Below are positions 16,749 to 29,379 of a DNA stretch of 64,000 bases, in pieces. The position numbers and the translations under genes are program-made. Position 1 is the stretch's first letter. Each line of letters begins with the position of its first letter. Below the pieces are notes generated by a model. That model was not told the origin of the DNA. It saw only the letters and a program-made list of their open reading frames with translations, and did no database searches. Source of the DNA: Myxococcus qinghaiensis (GTDB lineage Bacteria > Myxococcota > Myxococcia > Myxococcales > Myxococcaceae); NCBI RefSeq assembly GCF_024198215.1, contig NZ_JAKCFA010000012.1:186001-250000 (forward strand). The letters are read 5' to 3'.

Positions 16749-18596
16749 TCACTCCAGGGGGGTATTGCCTCCGCCCGAGGGGCCCGAGACGCGCTTGAGC
16801 GCCACCAGCAACAGCGACACGGCCGTGGGCGTCAGGCCTGGAATCCTCCGCGCCTGCCCCACCGTCGAAGGCCGGTGCGCGCCGAGCTTCTCCGCCGCCT
16901 CCTTGCTCAGCCCCCGCACCTCCGTGAAGCGAAAGCCCTCCGGAATCCGCCACCGGTCCGTCGCCTCCGACTCGCGCGCCGCCGCTCGCGCCGCCTGGGC
17001 GATGTAGCCCTCGTACTTCACCTCCACCTCCACCTCCTCGGCCACGTCCTCCGCCACCACGGGCCAGTCCGCCCTCCCCTCCCCCAACTGCCCATACGTG
17101 ACTTCGGGCCGCTTCAGTCGCGCCGCCAGTCCCGTGCGCTTCAGCCGCGCCACCTCCCCGGCCACCTCGCGTCCCCGAGCCTCCGCCCGCTCCAGCGCCT
17201 CGCGCGGCAACAGCCCCACGCGGTGCCCGTGACGCGCCAGCCGCAGGTCCGCGTTTCCCTCGCGCAATCGCAGCCGGTGCTCGGAGCGACTGGTGAACAT
17301 GCGGAACGGCTCATCCACGCCCTTGGTCACCAGGTCATCCACCAGCACCGCGCCATGCGCCTCGTCGCGGCCGAGCAGCAGCGGCGGCTCACCCTTCACC
17401 TGGAGGCCCGCGTTGAGCCCGGCCCACAGGCCCTGGAAGGCGGCCTCCTCGTAGCCGGAAGTGCCATTGAGCTGCCCCGCGAAGAACAGGCCCGCGACGG
17501 CCTTCGTCTCCAGCGTGGGCTTGAGCTGCGTGGGCGGCGAATAGTCATACTCCACCGCGTAGCCGTAGCGGACGACCTCCACCCGCTCCAGTCCGGGGAT
17601 GGTGCGCAGGAAGTCGAGCTGCACGTCCGCGGGCAGGCTGGTGGACAGGCCCGCCGGGTACACCAGCGGCGAGTCCGGCCCCTCGGGCTCCAGGAAGACC
17701 TGATGCCGCTCGCGCTGCGCGAAGCGCACCACCTTGTCCTCCAGCGACGGGCAGTAGCGCGGCCCACGCCCGACAATCTCCCCCTGGTACAGCGGCGAGC
17801 GGTGCAGGTTGTCGCGCAGCACGCGGTGCGTCTGGAGCGTCGTCGCCGTCATGCCGCACGTCACCGAGGGCTGACGCGGGAACGGCACGCCGCGGGCCGA
17901 CTCCTCGCGAGTGCGCCAGGAGAACGGACGCGGCGGGAAGTCACCGGGCTGCGGCTCCACCGCGTCCCAGTCGATGCTCGCGCGCGCCAGCCGCGCCGGT
18001 GTCCCCGTCTTGAAGCGGCCCAGCGTGAAGCCGAGCGAGCGCAGCGAATCCGACAGGCCGCGAGCCGCGTCGTCGCCGAGGCGTCCGCCGACCTCCTTCT
18101 TCTCCCCCACGTGCATCAGCGCCTGGAGGAAGGTGCCCGTGGTGAGCAGCACCGCCGACGCGGACACCTGCGTGCCGTCTCCGAGCAGCACACCCGTCAC
18201 GCGCGCGTCCTCGACGACGAGCGTGGAGACCTCGCCCTCGAGCACGGTGAGGTTCGGCTGGGTGAAGAGGACGGACTGCATCAGGGCCGAGTACTGCTCG
18301 CGGTCGCACAGCACGCGAGTCGCCTGGACGGCGGGGCCCTTGGAGGCGTTGAGCGTCTTGAAATGGGTGCCGGCGAGGTCCGCCACGCGCCCCATCTGTC
18401 CGCCGAGCGCGTCCAACTCCCGCACCAGGTGGCCCTTGGCGGTGCCGCCCACCGCGGGGTTGCAGCTCATCACCGCGGAGCGCTCGCGCTTGAGGGTGAT
18501 ACCGAGCGTGGCCAGGCCCAGGCGAGCGCAGGCGAGCGCCGCCTCACAGCCCGCATGGCCCAGGCCCACCACGATGACGTCGTACTGGAGTCCCAT
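16749..18596 (-). CDS. mnmG: tRNA uridine-5-carboxymethylaminomethyl modification enzyme MnmG (GidA)
   Basis: 615 residues. The FAD-binding [12 protein letters not shown] lies at the N-terminus, with family motifs [21 protein letters not shown] (about residue 46), [10 protein letters not shown] and [12 protein letters not shown]. With MnmE it installs cmnm5/nm5 groups at the wobble uridine of tRNAs. Its partner mnmE lies 11 kb to the right, split from it by several unrelated genes. mnmG and rsmG are adjacent as in most bacteria. The length is slightly under the usual ~630. Confidence 0.97.
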   Translation of the reverse strand: MGLQYDVIVVGLGHAGCEAALACARLGLATLGITLKRERSAVMSCNPAVGGTAKGHLVRELDALGGQMGRVADLAGTHFKTLNASKGPAVQATRVLCDREQYSALMQSVLFTQPNLTVLEGEVSTLVVEDARVTGVLLGDGTQVSASAVLLTTGTFLQALMHVGEKKEVGGRLGDDAARGLSDSLRSLGFTLGRFKTGTPARLARASIDWDAVEPQPGDFPPRPFSWRTREESARGVPFPRQPSVTCGMTATTLQTHRVLRDNLHRSPLYQGEIVGRGPRYCPSLEDKVVRFAQRERHQVFLEPEGPDSPLVYPAGLSTSLPADVQLDFLRTIPGLERVEVVRYGYAVEYDYSPPTQLKPTLETKAVAGLFFAGQLNGTSGYEEAAFQGLWAGLNAGLQVKGEPPLLLGRDEAHGAVLVDDLVTKGVDEPFRMFTSRSEHRLRLREGNADLRLARHGHRVGLLPREALERAEARGREVAGEVARLKRTGLAARLKRPEVTYGQLGEGRADWPVVAEDVAEEVEVEVKYEGYIAQAARAAARESEATDRWRIPEGFRFTEVRGLSKEAAEKLGAHRPSTVGQARRIPGLTPTAVSLLLVALKRVSGPSGGGNTPLE

Positions 18597-19381
18597 CGCT
18601 CACGAGGGTCGCCGGAGGGCTTCGGGACCTGACGCGGCCCGCTCCGTCAGGCACCGAGCACCCTGGCTCCGCGCGCCGCGACCTGTGAGGTCCCCTATGT
18701 CTCCGGTGCGCCCCCTTGGCAAGCAAAGGGAAGGTTTACGGGAGCGCGCGAGGCGGGCAGTGGGAGGGGTTGAGGGCTGCCTGCCTCGCGCGCACCGGCC
18801 ATCCTCCGGAAGGTCAGTCCCGTGCGACGGGCTTTCCCTCCGGCGTGGATGGCGATTCAAAAATGTCGGGCGAGCCCGAAGGCTTCGCCGGTACCTCGGG
18901 GCCGCACCTTCGCGCGGCGCCCCTTCCCCCTTGCGCGCGAGAGGGCCCCTGCCGCCTCGCGCGCTTTGACTTCATGGTGTCGCACACACGGAGGGCGGAC
19001 CTGGGACCGTGGCGGTGAGGGCGCGACGGTAAACTCGAGCTCGAGACTCCGAAGGGTCCTGCACCCCCGTGTGCGCGACGGGGATATGAATAACCGGAGG
19101 GTCTGACATGCCGGCTTTCGGGCGGTGGGCCGCTTGGAGGTGCTTCGGCGTGGACGTGGGCAATTGTTCCCGGCGTGGAACGCTGCGTGGCGCCTCGTGG
19201 TGCTGGTCAGCCAGGGCCCGCGCCGCTATCCAGCGTCCACGATGATGAAAGTCCGGAGCACCTCCCAGGGAGTCGCCACCGCGCCGCTCGCGAGCGACCC
19301 GCCGAGGGAGCGTCTGCCCGGCATCTGGAGTCCGGCACGAACTCGCGCGCGCAACAGTGCGCGCCTCACGCCTGGGATGGC
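18597..19381. other. 785-bp intergenic region between divergent mnmG and an MFS gene
   Basis: No convincing gene is seen. One short frame (19108-19245, 45 residues, ATG with GGAGG 7 nt upstream) has a good ribosome site, but its sequence is Arg/Trp/Cys-rich and unlike any protein I know; it could be a leader peptide or chance. Promoters for both flanking genes must lie here, but I cannot place them. Confidence 0.4.
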
Positions 19382-20602
19382 ATGAACGCCCTCACGAAGA
19401 AGTCGCCCCCGTCGGGCACGTTGTCGCTGGAGCTGCTGCTGGGGATGCTCACCGCGTTCGCGCCGCTGTCCATCGACATGTACCTGCCCGCGCTGCCACG
19501 CATCGCGCAGGACTTGCAGTCGACGCAGTCCATCATCCAGCTCACGCTCGCGTCGTGTTTCGCGGGGCTGGCGTTGGGGCAGCTCTTCACCGGGCCGCTC
19601 ATCGACCGGTACGGACGGACGCGGCCGCTGTACGCGGGGCTGGCGGTGTATGTGCTGGGCTCGCTCGGCTGTGCGCTCGCGCCCACGGCGACGGCATTGG
19701 TGGCGATGCGCTTCTTCCAGGCGCTGGGCGGCGCGGTGGCGTTGGTGGCGCCGCGCGCGGTGGTGCGAGACTTGTGGTCCGGTGCCGACGCGGCGCGGAC
19801 GATGTCGCGCTTGATGCTCGTGGTGGGCGTGGCGCCCGTGCTCGCGCCGCTGCTGGGCGGCTTCGTGCTCCAGCACGCGAGCTGGCGGGTCATCTTCATC
19901 TTGCTCGCCATCATTGGCGCGGTGGCCCTGGTCACCACGTGGAGGGTGTTGCCGGAGACGGCGCCCGAGCACTCCAAGACCAAGGGCATGCGCGCGCGCC
20001 TGGGCGAGCTGCTGCGGGACGCGGACTTCGTGGGCCCGGCGCTCGCGGGTGGCTTCGCGTACGCGGGGATGTTCGCGTACATCGCGGGCGCGCCGTTCGT
20101 GTTCATCACGCTGCACGGCGTGAAGGAGCAGGACTTCGGCTGGTTCTTCGGCGCCAACGCGGTGGGGCTGGTGGCGCTGGCGCAGCTCAATCGCAAGCTG
20201 CTGCGCCACATCCCGCTGCACCGGCTGCTGCGTCTGGCATTGACGCTGTATGTGTTGACGGCGGCGGGGGTGATGGCCGTCACCTGGAGTGGGGTAGGGG
20301 GCTTCTGGGGGATTGCCGCAGCGCTGTTCCTCTTCGTGCCAACGCTCGGCCTCGTGGGTCCCAACTCGGCGGCCATCGCGCTGGAGCGGCATGCAGCGCA
20401 CGCGGGCCTCGCGTCCGCGGTGCTGGGCGCGCTCCAGTTCACCGCGGCGGCCTCCGCGTCCTGGGCGGTGAGCGTGCTCAATGACAACACCGCGAAGCCG
20501 ATGGGCGGTGTGGTGTTGGCCGCGGCCGTGCTGGCGTGGCTGTCTGGCTTCCTGGGCCACCGGGCACGCGCGCGCGCCGCGGACGCCGCTGTCAGTCATT
20601 GA
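19382..20602 (+). CDS. Bcr/CflA-type MFS multidrug exporter
   Basis: 406 residues and about 12 hydrophobic helices. The first loop carries the Bcr/CflA signature SIDMYLPALPRIAQDL, and after helix 2 the MFS motif A variant GPLIDRYGRTRPL is seen; motif PRAVVRDLWSGADAARTMS follows helix 4. This family (drug:H+ antiporter, DHA1) exports bicyclomycin, chloramphenicol and similar drugs; the substrate here is unknown. The start was chosen by family comparison; the Shine-Dalgarno is weak. It ends 133 bp before the convergent M16 peptidase gene. Confidence 0.9.
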   Translation: MNALTKKSPPSGTLSLELLLGMLTAFAPLSIDMYLPALPRIAQDLQSTQSIIQLTLASCFAGLALGQLFTGPLIDRYGRTRPLYAGLAVYVLGSLGCALAPTATALVAMRFFQALGGAVALVAPRAVVRDLWSGADAARTMSRLMLVVGVAPVLAPLLGGFVLQHASWRVIFILLAIIGAVALVTTWRVLPETAPEHSKTKGMRARLGELLRDADFVGPALAGGFAYAGMFAYIAGAPFVFITLHGVKEQDFGWFFGANAVGLVALAQLNRKLLRHIPLHRLLRLALTLYVLTAAGVMAVTWSGVGGFWGIAAALFLFVPTLGLVGPNSAAIALERHAAHAGLASAVLGALQFTAAASASWAVSVLNDNTAKPMGGVVLAAAVLAWLSGFLGHRARARAADAAVSH

Positions 20603-20665
20603 GCGGCCGGCCCAGCAAGAGGGCAGGGGAGTCGACGCGAAGCACGGCGCGCGTGGACATGAAAA

Positions 20666-20698
20666 AGCCCCGAGGCGCCACGCAGGCACCTCGGGGCT
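20666..20698 (-). terminator. intrinsic terminator of the M16 peptidase gene
   Basis: A stem of AGCCCCGAGG and CCTCGGGGCT with a 13-nt loop. Read on the minus strand it is followed by TTTTTC, so it ends transcription of the M16 gene at 20736-23567; on the plus strand the same hairpin could help end the MFS transcript. Confidence 0.85.
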
Positions 20699-20735
20699 GG
20701 GTGCTCAACCCGGTGAAGGGTGAGCCGTCACCGCG

Positions 20736-23567
<2,832 letters not shown>

Positions 23568-23847
23568 GCGGTCCTCGCGGGGGTCTTCAGAAAGTGCACG
23601 GCGCTTCTAACCCGGTACGGCGCATCCGCCATCCCGGAAGCCAGCACTTCCTCCAGACGGGCGTCCGCCGTGAGACAGGGGAGGGAGCACCCGGACCCGC
23701 CCCTCGGCCCCTCGACGCGCGGGTTCGTCTGGATTTCCGGGACGACCTCACGGGTTGTTTGTCTGGTTGCCACCGTGTCAGATTGGTTTGGTAGGGTGTC
23801 TTCAACCTTGGAAGCGGCATGGGGCCGCTCGGAGGGAGGCAGTCGGG

Positions 23848-24537
23848 ATGGCGAGATTTGACGGTGGGGGAGTGGAAGCGGCGATCAACGACCTCTCGAA
23901 GGTCCTGGAGCGCACGCGAGTACGTCTGGATGCGCTCGACCGAAGTCACATGGAGCTCAAGGAGGCCATCCGGGACGGACGGAAGGCGTTCCGGGAGGTC
24001 ACGCTCGAAGCAGGGGAGCTGCGACGGGAGGTTACGGAGTTCAAGCAGGACGTCGCGGCGTTCAAGCATGACGTCACGGCGTTCAGGCAGGACGTCGGTG
24101 AGCTGAAACACGATGTGAGTGCGCTCAAGCAGGATGTGGCCGCGCTCGACCAGAAGGTGGAGACCTTGGACGCGAAGGTCCACACCTTCGACCAGAAGGT
24201 GGAGGCTCTGGACAGCAAGGTGGATGCCCTGGACAGCAAGGTCGATGCCTTGGACAGCAGGGTCCACACGCTGGAAGACAAGTCGAAGGCCTCGGACCGT
24301 CGGTTCCTGGTCGTCGAGGAGAAGGTCGACGTGTTCTCCCGCGACCTCCAGGTGGTCCGCGCGGGCTTCGAGCAGGCCGTCGAGTCCCTCGCGAAGTTGA
24401 GCGAGCACACCTCGGAGCTGCGTCGGGGACTGTTCCACGTCAACGGGAAGGTCGCCCGACTCACCGTCGACCGGGAAGACACCGAGCGGCGGCTGCAAGC
24501 CCACGAGAGCATCTTGAACAAGCTGCTCAAGAACTGA
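23848..24537 (+). CDS. coiled-coil protein of unknown function
   Basis: 229 residues, almost entirely coiled coil. The central part consists of heptads that are nearly identical to each other: FKQDVAA, FKHDVTA, FRQDVGE, LKHDVSA and LKQDVAA, then LDQKVET, LDAKVHT, FDQKVEA, LDSKVDA and LDSKVDA. There is no signal peptide or membrane segment. The start at 23848 has GGAGG upstream. Such proteins may be scaffolds or fibre-like spacers; nothing more specific can be said. The gene is divergent from the M16 peptidase gene. Confidence 0.8.
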   Translation: MARFDGGGVEAAINDLSKVLERTRVRLDALDRSHMELKEAIRDGRKAFREVTLEAGELRREVTEFKQDVAAFKHDVTAFRQDVGELKHDVSALKQDVAALDQKVETLDAKVHTFDQKVEALDSKVDALDSKVDALDSRVHTLEDKSKASDRRFLVVEEKVDVFSRDLQVVRAGFEQAVESLAKLSEHTSELRRGLFHVNGKVARLTVDREDTERRLQAHESILNKLLKN

Positions 24538-24658
24538 CTCCCGCGTGAAGTGTCGCGGAGGGAGGTCCTCGTGCCTCCCTTCGCGGCGGGTCAGTGCCGT
24601 ACCGGTGTAGCGTCCGTCCCCGGCCTCGGGCCGCCACGTCCGAAGCGAAGGGATTCGT

Positions 24659-25312
24659 ATGAGGCTGGTGCTCATCTCCGACACCCACAATCGGCACGAG
24701 GAGCTGGAGGTCCCCGCGTGTGACGTGCTCATCCACGCGGGTGACTTCTCTCGCCGGGGAAAGCAGCCGGAGCTGGAGTCCTTCCTCACCTGGTTCGGCA
24801 GCCGCCCGGCCCGCGAGAAGGTGTTCGTCGCGGGCAACCACGACTTCATCTGCGAGAAGGAGCCCGGGCTGACCCGGACGCTCGCGCACGAAGCGGGCGT
24901 GCACTACCTCAACGACGAGGAGGCGCTCATCCACGGACTGCGCCTCTGGGGTTCGCCCGTGACGCCGCGCTTCGGAAGCATGGCCTTCAACCGCGACCGG
25001 GGCGCCGACATCCTCACCCACTGGAACCGCATCCCCGAGGGCCTGGACATTCTCATCACCCACGGCCCACCCAAGGGCCTCGGGGACCGCACGTTCCTCG
25101 GCGCGCACGTGGGCTGCGCGGATCTGCTCGCTCGCGTGCAGAAGGTCCGCCCGCGCCTCCACGTCTTCGGCCACATCCACGAGTCTCCAGGCGAGCACGC
25201 GCTCCCAGACGTGCCCACCCGCTTCATCAACGCGGCCAACTGTCACCTCCACCCGTTCGGGATACGGCCCCCCGTGGTGCTGGAGTGGGAGCCCGAGTCC
25301 CTCGCGCCCTGA
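24659..25312 (+). CDS. calcineurin-like metallophosphoesterase
   Basis: 217 residues with the full dimetal motif set: ISDTHNRHEE (D-x-H), LIHAGDFS (GD), VAGNHDF (GNHD), ITHGPPKG (GH region) and FGHIHES (GHxH). It is cytoplasmic, with no signal peptide. The family includes MPPED-type and nucleotide phosphoesterases with the same GPP element; the physiological substrate is unknown. Start ATG at 24659. Confidence 0.92.
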   Translation: MRLVLISDTHNRHEELEVPACDVLIHAGDFSRRGKQPELESFLTWFGSRPAREKVFVAGNHDFICEKEPGLTRTLAHEAGVHYLNDEEALIHGLRLWGSPVTPRFGSMAFNRDRGADILTHWNRIPEGLDILITHGPPKGLGDRTFLGAHVGCADLLARVQKVRPRLHVFGHIHESPGEHALPDVPTRFINAANCHLHPFGIRPPVVLEWEPESLAP

Positions 25313-25509
25313 CTCGCGCCAGGCGTGCGCGCCGGCCCGGGACGAGCGCCCCGTCCCCAGGCGGGGAGCCGGGAACGCCCTCCGGAGTGTCGCTCGGTCG
25401 GCGGGGAGGCCCGAGGGAACATGCAAGCATCGGCACCCTGGCCCGTTAAGTAGTAAGGACCGCGTGCCGGATTCGTGGCCCGTCTCCCAGGTACCAGGAG
25501 CTTCTTCGG

Positions 25510-27303
25510 ATGAAACGATTTCTCATCGGCGCGCTCGCCTTCATTGGCGCGATGTCCGTCCTCTTCATGTTCGGCCTCATCGCCCTCATCGTGATGGCCT
25601 CCACGAGCCGCCCGGGTGTGCCGTCCAACCTCGTGCTGGAGATGGACCTGTCGCAGCCTCTGCCGGAGCACGTGTCGGGAGACTCGCTGGCCGGGGCCTT
25701 CGGTGAGGACCCGCTCACGGTGCGCGACGTGGTGGATGCGCTGGAGAAGGCCGGAGAGGACTCGCGGGTGAAGTCGCTGGTGGTGCGCGTGGGCACCAGC
25801 CCTGGCAGCCCCGCGACGACGCAGGAGCTGCGAGACGCGGTGAAGGCGTTCCGGGCCAAGGGCAAGAAGGCCATCGCCTTCACCGACTCCTTCGGCGAGG
25901 AGGGCAACGCCACCGGCGCGTACTACTTCGCGTCGGCCTTCGATGAAATCTACATGCAGCCGTCCGGCGCGGTGAACGTCATCGGCCTCGCGTTCGAGAC
26001 GCCGTTCGCCCGGGATGCGCTCGCGAAGCTCGGCGTGAAGCCGCAGTTCGACAAGCGCTACGAGTTCAAGAACGCGGTCAACAGCTACACCGAGCAGGGC
26101 TACACGCCGGCGCACCTGGAGGCCACCGAGCGCTTCGCGGGCAGCCTCTTCGGGCAGATGGTGAAGGGCATCGCCGAGGGACGCGGGCTGACGGAGGAAG
26201 CAGTGCGCGCGCTCATCGACCGGGCGCCGCTGCTCGCGCCGGAGGCCCTGGAAGGCAAGCTGCTCAACGGCCTGCGCTACCGCGACGAGGTCTACGCCGA
26301 GCAGAAGGAGGCGGCGGGCGACGGCGCGGAGCTGCTGTATGTGAAGAAGTACCTGGAGCGCGCGGGCCGGCCACACACGACGGGGGAGACGATTGCCCTG
26401 GTGTACGGCGTGGGCGCGGTGGCGCGCGGCAAGAGCGGAGGCAGCCCGTTCGGCGAGGAGGCGATGGGCGGAGACAGCGTCGCGACGGCGCTGCGCAAGG
26501 CCGCGGAGGACTCGCGGGTGAAGGCCATCATCTTCCGCGTGGACAGCCCCGGCGGCAGCTACGTGGCCAGCGACACCGTGCGCCGCGAGGTGCAGCGCGC
26601 TCGCGAGGCGGGCAAGCCCGTCATCGCCACCATGGCCACGTACGCGGCCAGCGGCGGGTACTACTTCGCCATGGAGGCGGACAAGATTGTCGCCCAGCCC
26701 GGCACGCTGACGGGCAGCATCGGCGTGTACACGGGCAAGTTCGTGACGAATGGCTTCTGGGAGAAGCTGGGCGTCAACTTCGACACCGTGGCGATGGGAC
26801 GCAACGCCACGCTCGCCAGCTCGGACGCGGACTACACGCCGGAGCAGCAGGCGCGGGTGGACGCGGAGCTGGACCGCATCTACACGGACTTCACCACGCG
26901 CGCGGCGAGCAGCCGGAAGCTGCCGCTGGAGAAGCTGCAGGGGCTGGCCAAGGGCCGCGTGTGGACGGGCGAGGACGCGCTGGCGAACGGCCTGGTGGAC
27001 GCGCTGGGCGGCTACGCGAAGGCGCTCGAGCTGGCCAAGGAAGCGGCCAAGCTCCCCGCGGATGCCCGGGTGCGAGTCGAAGAGTACCCGCGCAAGAAGA
27101 GCCCCGCCGAGGTGCTCTCCGCCGCGCTGGGCGAGACGGGCGACAACAGCGAGGACACCTCCGCGACGACGTCGGTCGCCACGCCCTGGGCGCCGCTGGT
27201 GGAGGCCACGCGCGTGGTGCATGGCCTGGGTGTGAAGATGGGGGTCTTCGCACCCGAGCAGCGTGGCGCGCTGTACACGCCGCTGCCCGAGACGCGCTGG
27301 TAG
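25510..27303 (+). CDS. sppA: signal peptide peptidase SppA, long form
   Basis: 597 residues with one N-terminal membrane anchor (FLIGALAFIGAMSVLFMFGLIALIVM) and two SppA domains. The catalytic dyad of the 67K-type enzyme is present: Lys187 in the N-terminal domain (YEFKNAVNSY) and Ser381 in the C-terminal domain (YAASGGYYF). It should form a membrane-attached tetrameric bowl that digests cleaved signal peptides. The AGGAG is 9 nt before the ATG. A clear intrinsic terminator follows at 27373. Confidence 0.94.
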   Translation: MKRFLIGALAFIGAMSVLFMFGLIALIVMASTSRPGVPSNLVLEMDLSQPLPEHVSGDSLAGAFGEDPLTVRDVVDALEKAGEDSRVKSLVVRVGTSPGSPATTQELRDAVKAFRAKGKKAIAFTDSFGEEGNATGAYYFASAFDEIYMQPSGAVNVIGLAFETPFARDALAKLGVKPQFDKRYEFKNAVNSYTEQGYTPAHLEATERFAGSLFGQMVKGIAEGRGLTEEAVRALIDRAPLLAPEALEGKLLNGLRYRDEVYAEQKEAAGDGAELLYVKKYLERAGRPHTTGETIALVYGVGAVARGKSGGSPFGEEAMGGDSVATALRKAAEDSRVKAIIFRVDSPGGSYVASDTVRREVQRAREAGKPVIATMATYAASGGYYFAMEADKIVAQPGTLTGSIGVYTGKFVTNGFWEKLGVNFDTVAMGRNATLASSDADYTPEQQARVDAELDRIYTDFTTRAASSRKLPLEKLQGLAKGRVWTGEDALANGLVDALGGYAKALELAKEAAKLPADARVRVEEYPRKKSPAEVLSAALGETGDNSEDTSATTSVATPWAPLVEATRVVHGLGVKMGVFAPEQRGALYTPLPETRW

Positions 27304-27372
27304 CGCGGACCTTCCGCGTCCCTGCGTGTCTTATGGACGCAGGGGCGTGATGCGGGAACGCCGTGGATCCAC

Positions 27373-27410
27373 GGGCTTGAGGGTGCGCTTCGCGCCTTCA
27401 GGCCCTTTTT
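27373..27410 (+). terminator. intrinsic terminator of sppA
   Basis: A 14-bp stem (with three G-U pairs), 27373-27386 against 27392-27405, loop GCTTC, followed by TTTTT. It lies 70 bp after the sppA stop. The rest of the 336-bp gap to 27640 contains an AT-rich patch near 27567 (TTTCAATTTTCC) that may belong to the next gene's promoter. Confidence 0.85.
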
Positions 27411-27639
27411 CATGCCGTCACACCGCTGGACGCGCTCCGTCTCCCGGAGGAGACGTGACGACGCGCCACGGTGGGCGGGCACCCCGGGCCCCTGCCTTGC
27501 AGATGTCGCGGACGCGGAACCGTCTGTCGCCGGCGAGGAAGCCAGGACGGCCGGGGCGAGCGTAGAACTGTTTCAATTTTCCGGGACGAGTGCGTTCCCA
27601 AGGGTAGTGGCCGCAGTGGGGGGCCGGAGGAGCCGGGTC

Positions 27640-28683
27640 ATGAAGAAGCGACTGGGGGACATCTTGCTGGCGCGCGGCGTGATTGATGCGCTGCAGCTCC
27701 ACTCCGCGCTGGCGTATCAGCGCAAGTGGGGGGTGCCACTGGGGCAGGTGGTGGTGGATCAACGCTTCTGCTCGGCGGATCAGGTGTTGGCGGCGCTGGC
27801 GGAGCAGGTGGGGATGCAGACGGTGGACCTGGAGTCCCAGCCGCCCGAGCGCGGGCTGGCGCGGTTGATTCCGGAGCGGGTGGCGGAGACGCACCGGGTG
27901 GTGCCCCTGCGGCTGGAAGGACACGCTCCCAGAGACACGCTGGTGGTGGCCATGGCCGCGCCGGGCAGCCTGGCGTCGCTGGATGCGGTGAAGAGCGTGA
28001 CGGGGAGGGCGCGGGTGGTGGCGAAGCTGGCCACGGATGCGTCCATCCGCCGCGCCATCGGCCGCATGTACCGGGGCGAGACGGACGTCGCCGTCCGGCG
28101 GCCCGGAATGGAGAGCTTCTCCCTGCCCGAGGCGGACGAGGAGATGACCATGGTGCTCGGCGCCAGCATGGTGGAGCTGACGAACATGGAGGCGCCTCCC
28201 GAGGAGGGCCTGCCGCTGTTGTCCTCGCTGGAGGAGGAGGCGGCGCGTCCCCAGCCCGTGGTGAAGGTGCCCGCGCCGCGTGCGCCGTTGCGCTCGAAGC
28301 TGCCCACGCTGACGGCGGCCCGTCCTGAGCCGATGGCCCAGGTGCTGGTGTACGGCTGGGGCGTGGACGCGGCGGCGGGGCTGGTGAAGGTGCTGGCGGC
28401 CGCGGGACTCAGCTCCCGCGTGGCGAGCACCGAGGAGCTGCTGGCTTCGAGCGAGGCGCAGGTGGTGGTGACGCCGCTGCCGTCGCTGGAGGCATTGGGC
28501 CGGAAGGTCCCCGCACAGGTGGTGGTGGCGGGGAAGATGCCCGAGGTGGACCTGCCTCGCGCCCAGGCGGTGGGAGCCCGGGGCTTCCTGGCCGCCCCGG
28601 TGGACCCCGACCTCCTGCTGCGTGCGGTGCGCAGGATGGTGTCGCCCTCGGGCGATGCCACGTTTCTCCGCCGCGCCAGCTGA
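27640..28683 (+). CDS. protein with GspE N-terminal-like (MshEN) domain
   Basis: 347 residues. Residues 1-150 match the N-terminal domain of type II secretion/pilus ATPases (KRLGDILLARGVIDALQLHSALAYQRKWGVPLGQ...), a module that can bind c-di-GMP in MshE-like proteins. No ATPase domain follows; instead a Pro/Ala linker leads to a receiver-like alpha/beta segment (about residues 225-345: AQVLVYGWGVDAAAGLVKVLAAAG). Such pilus-domain fragments are common in myxobacteria. The start is chosen by GGAGGAG at 8 nt. Role unknown, possibly a c-di-GMP sensor. Confidence 0.8.
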   Translation: MKKRLGDILLARGVIDALQLHSALAYQRKWGVPLGQVVVDQRFCSADQVLAALAEQVGMQTVDLESQPPERGLARLIPERVAETHRVVPLRLEGHAPRDTLVVAMAAPGSLASLDAVKSVTGRARVVAKLATDASIRRAIGRMYRGETDVAVRRPGMESFSLPEADEEMTMVLGASMVELTNMEAPPEEGLPLLSSLEEEAARPQPVVKVPAPRAPLRSKLPTLTAARPEPMAQVLVYGWGVDAAAGLVKVLAAAGLSSRVASTEELLASSEAQVVVTPLPSLEALGRKVPAQVVVAGKMPEVDLPRAQAVGARGFLAAPVDPDLLLRAVRRMVSPSGDATFLRRAS

Positions 28684-28689
28684 AGGGCC

Positions 28690-29301
28690 TCAGGGCACCG
28701 CGGCCAGCAGCGAGCTCTCTCCTCCCAACGAGGACTCGTTGAGCCACAGCGACTCGAGTTCCACGGGGGCGGAGGAGAAGGGCTCGGCGCGCACCAGCGC
28801 GTCGGACTCGTAGCAGCCGGTGAGGAGCCAGCCTCGCTTGACGCGCTGGTACGTCTCCAGCGTGCGCGCGGCCGGGTCCACCAGCCAGACATGGGAGACG
28901 CCGTGGCGCGCGTAGAGGGGCAGCTTGCGCGTGCGGTCCAGGGCGGTGGTGGAGGGCGCGAGCACCTCGCACACCCAATCAGGCGCCAGGGTGAGGAAGG
29001 GCACGTCCGGGTCGATGGGGGAGGAGACGCGGTCTCGACGCCACCCGGCCACGTCCGGCACGAGGACGTCGTGGCCCAGCCGCAGTTCGGGGGCGCGCAG
29101 GAAGCACCAGCGGCCACTGCCACCCCGGCGGCGGTCGAGCTGCTCGCCCAGCTCCACTCCCAGCATGAAGGCGGCGCGGGTCTGCGCGGGAGTCAGCCTG
29201 GGTGAAGCGACGAACTCCTCGTCCAGGATTTCTCCCACCCAGCCCGAGGGCAGGGCCGAGAGCATCGAGTGGTTCGCCAGGTGGATGATGCCTTCCGTCA
29301 C
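28690..29301 (-). CDS. Uma2 family (DUF820) putative endonuclease
   Basis: 203 residues. The PD-(D/E)XK-type core of Uma2 proteins is recognisable: LRLGHDVLVPDVAGWRRD and LAPDWVCEVLAPST followed by TRKLPLYARHGVSHVWLVDP. Members are widespread in cyanobacteria and myxobacteria, usually as lone genes of unknown role. The last 60 residues are less conserved. It is convergent with the MshEN gene, six bases apart. Confidence 0.88.
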   Translation of the reverse strand: MTEGIIHLANHSMLSALPSGWVGEILDEEFVASPRLTPAQTRAAFMLGVELGEQLDRRRGGSGRWCFLRAPELRLGHDVLVPDVAGWRRDRVSSPIDPDVPFLTLAPDWVCEVLAPSTTALDRTRKLPLYARHGVSHVWLVDPAARTLETYQRVKRGWLLTGCYESDALVRAEPFSSAPVELESLWLNESSLGGESSLLAAVP

Positions 29302-29379
29302 AGCGCCTCCGAAGGTGCGTCGGTTGAGGGCGGCATTCTAGGAAGGGGTCTGACACGTCCCCGGACTGCTCGGAACACG

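Noticed and set aside
19108..19245. 45-codon frame with a good ribosome site upstream of the MFS gene
   Set aside because: The translation is Arg/Trp/Cys-rich without resemblance to any protein, so it is mentioned only as a possible leader.
24432..24444. GTTCCACGTCAAC as another parS
   Set aside because: It lacks the palindromic right arm and lies in the coding sequence of the coiled-coil protein.
25243..27222. A 659-codon minus-strand open frame over sppA
   Set aside because: It is antisense to a complete SppA with both catalytic residues, and its sequence is typical of a shadow frame.
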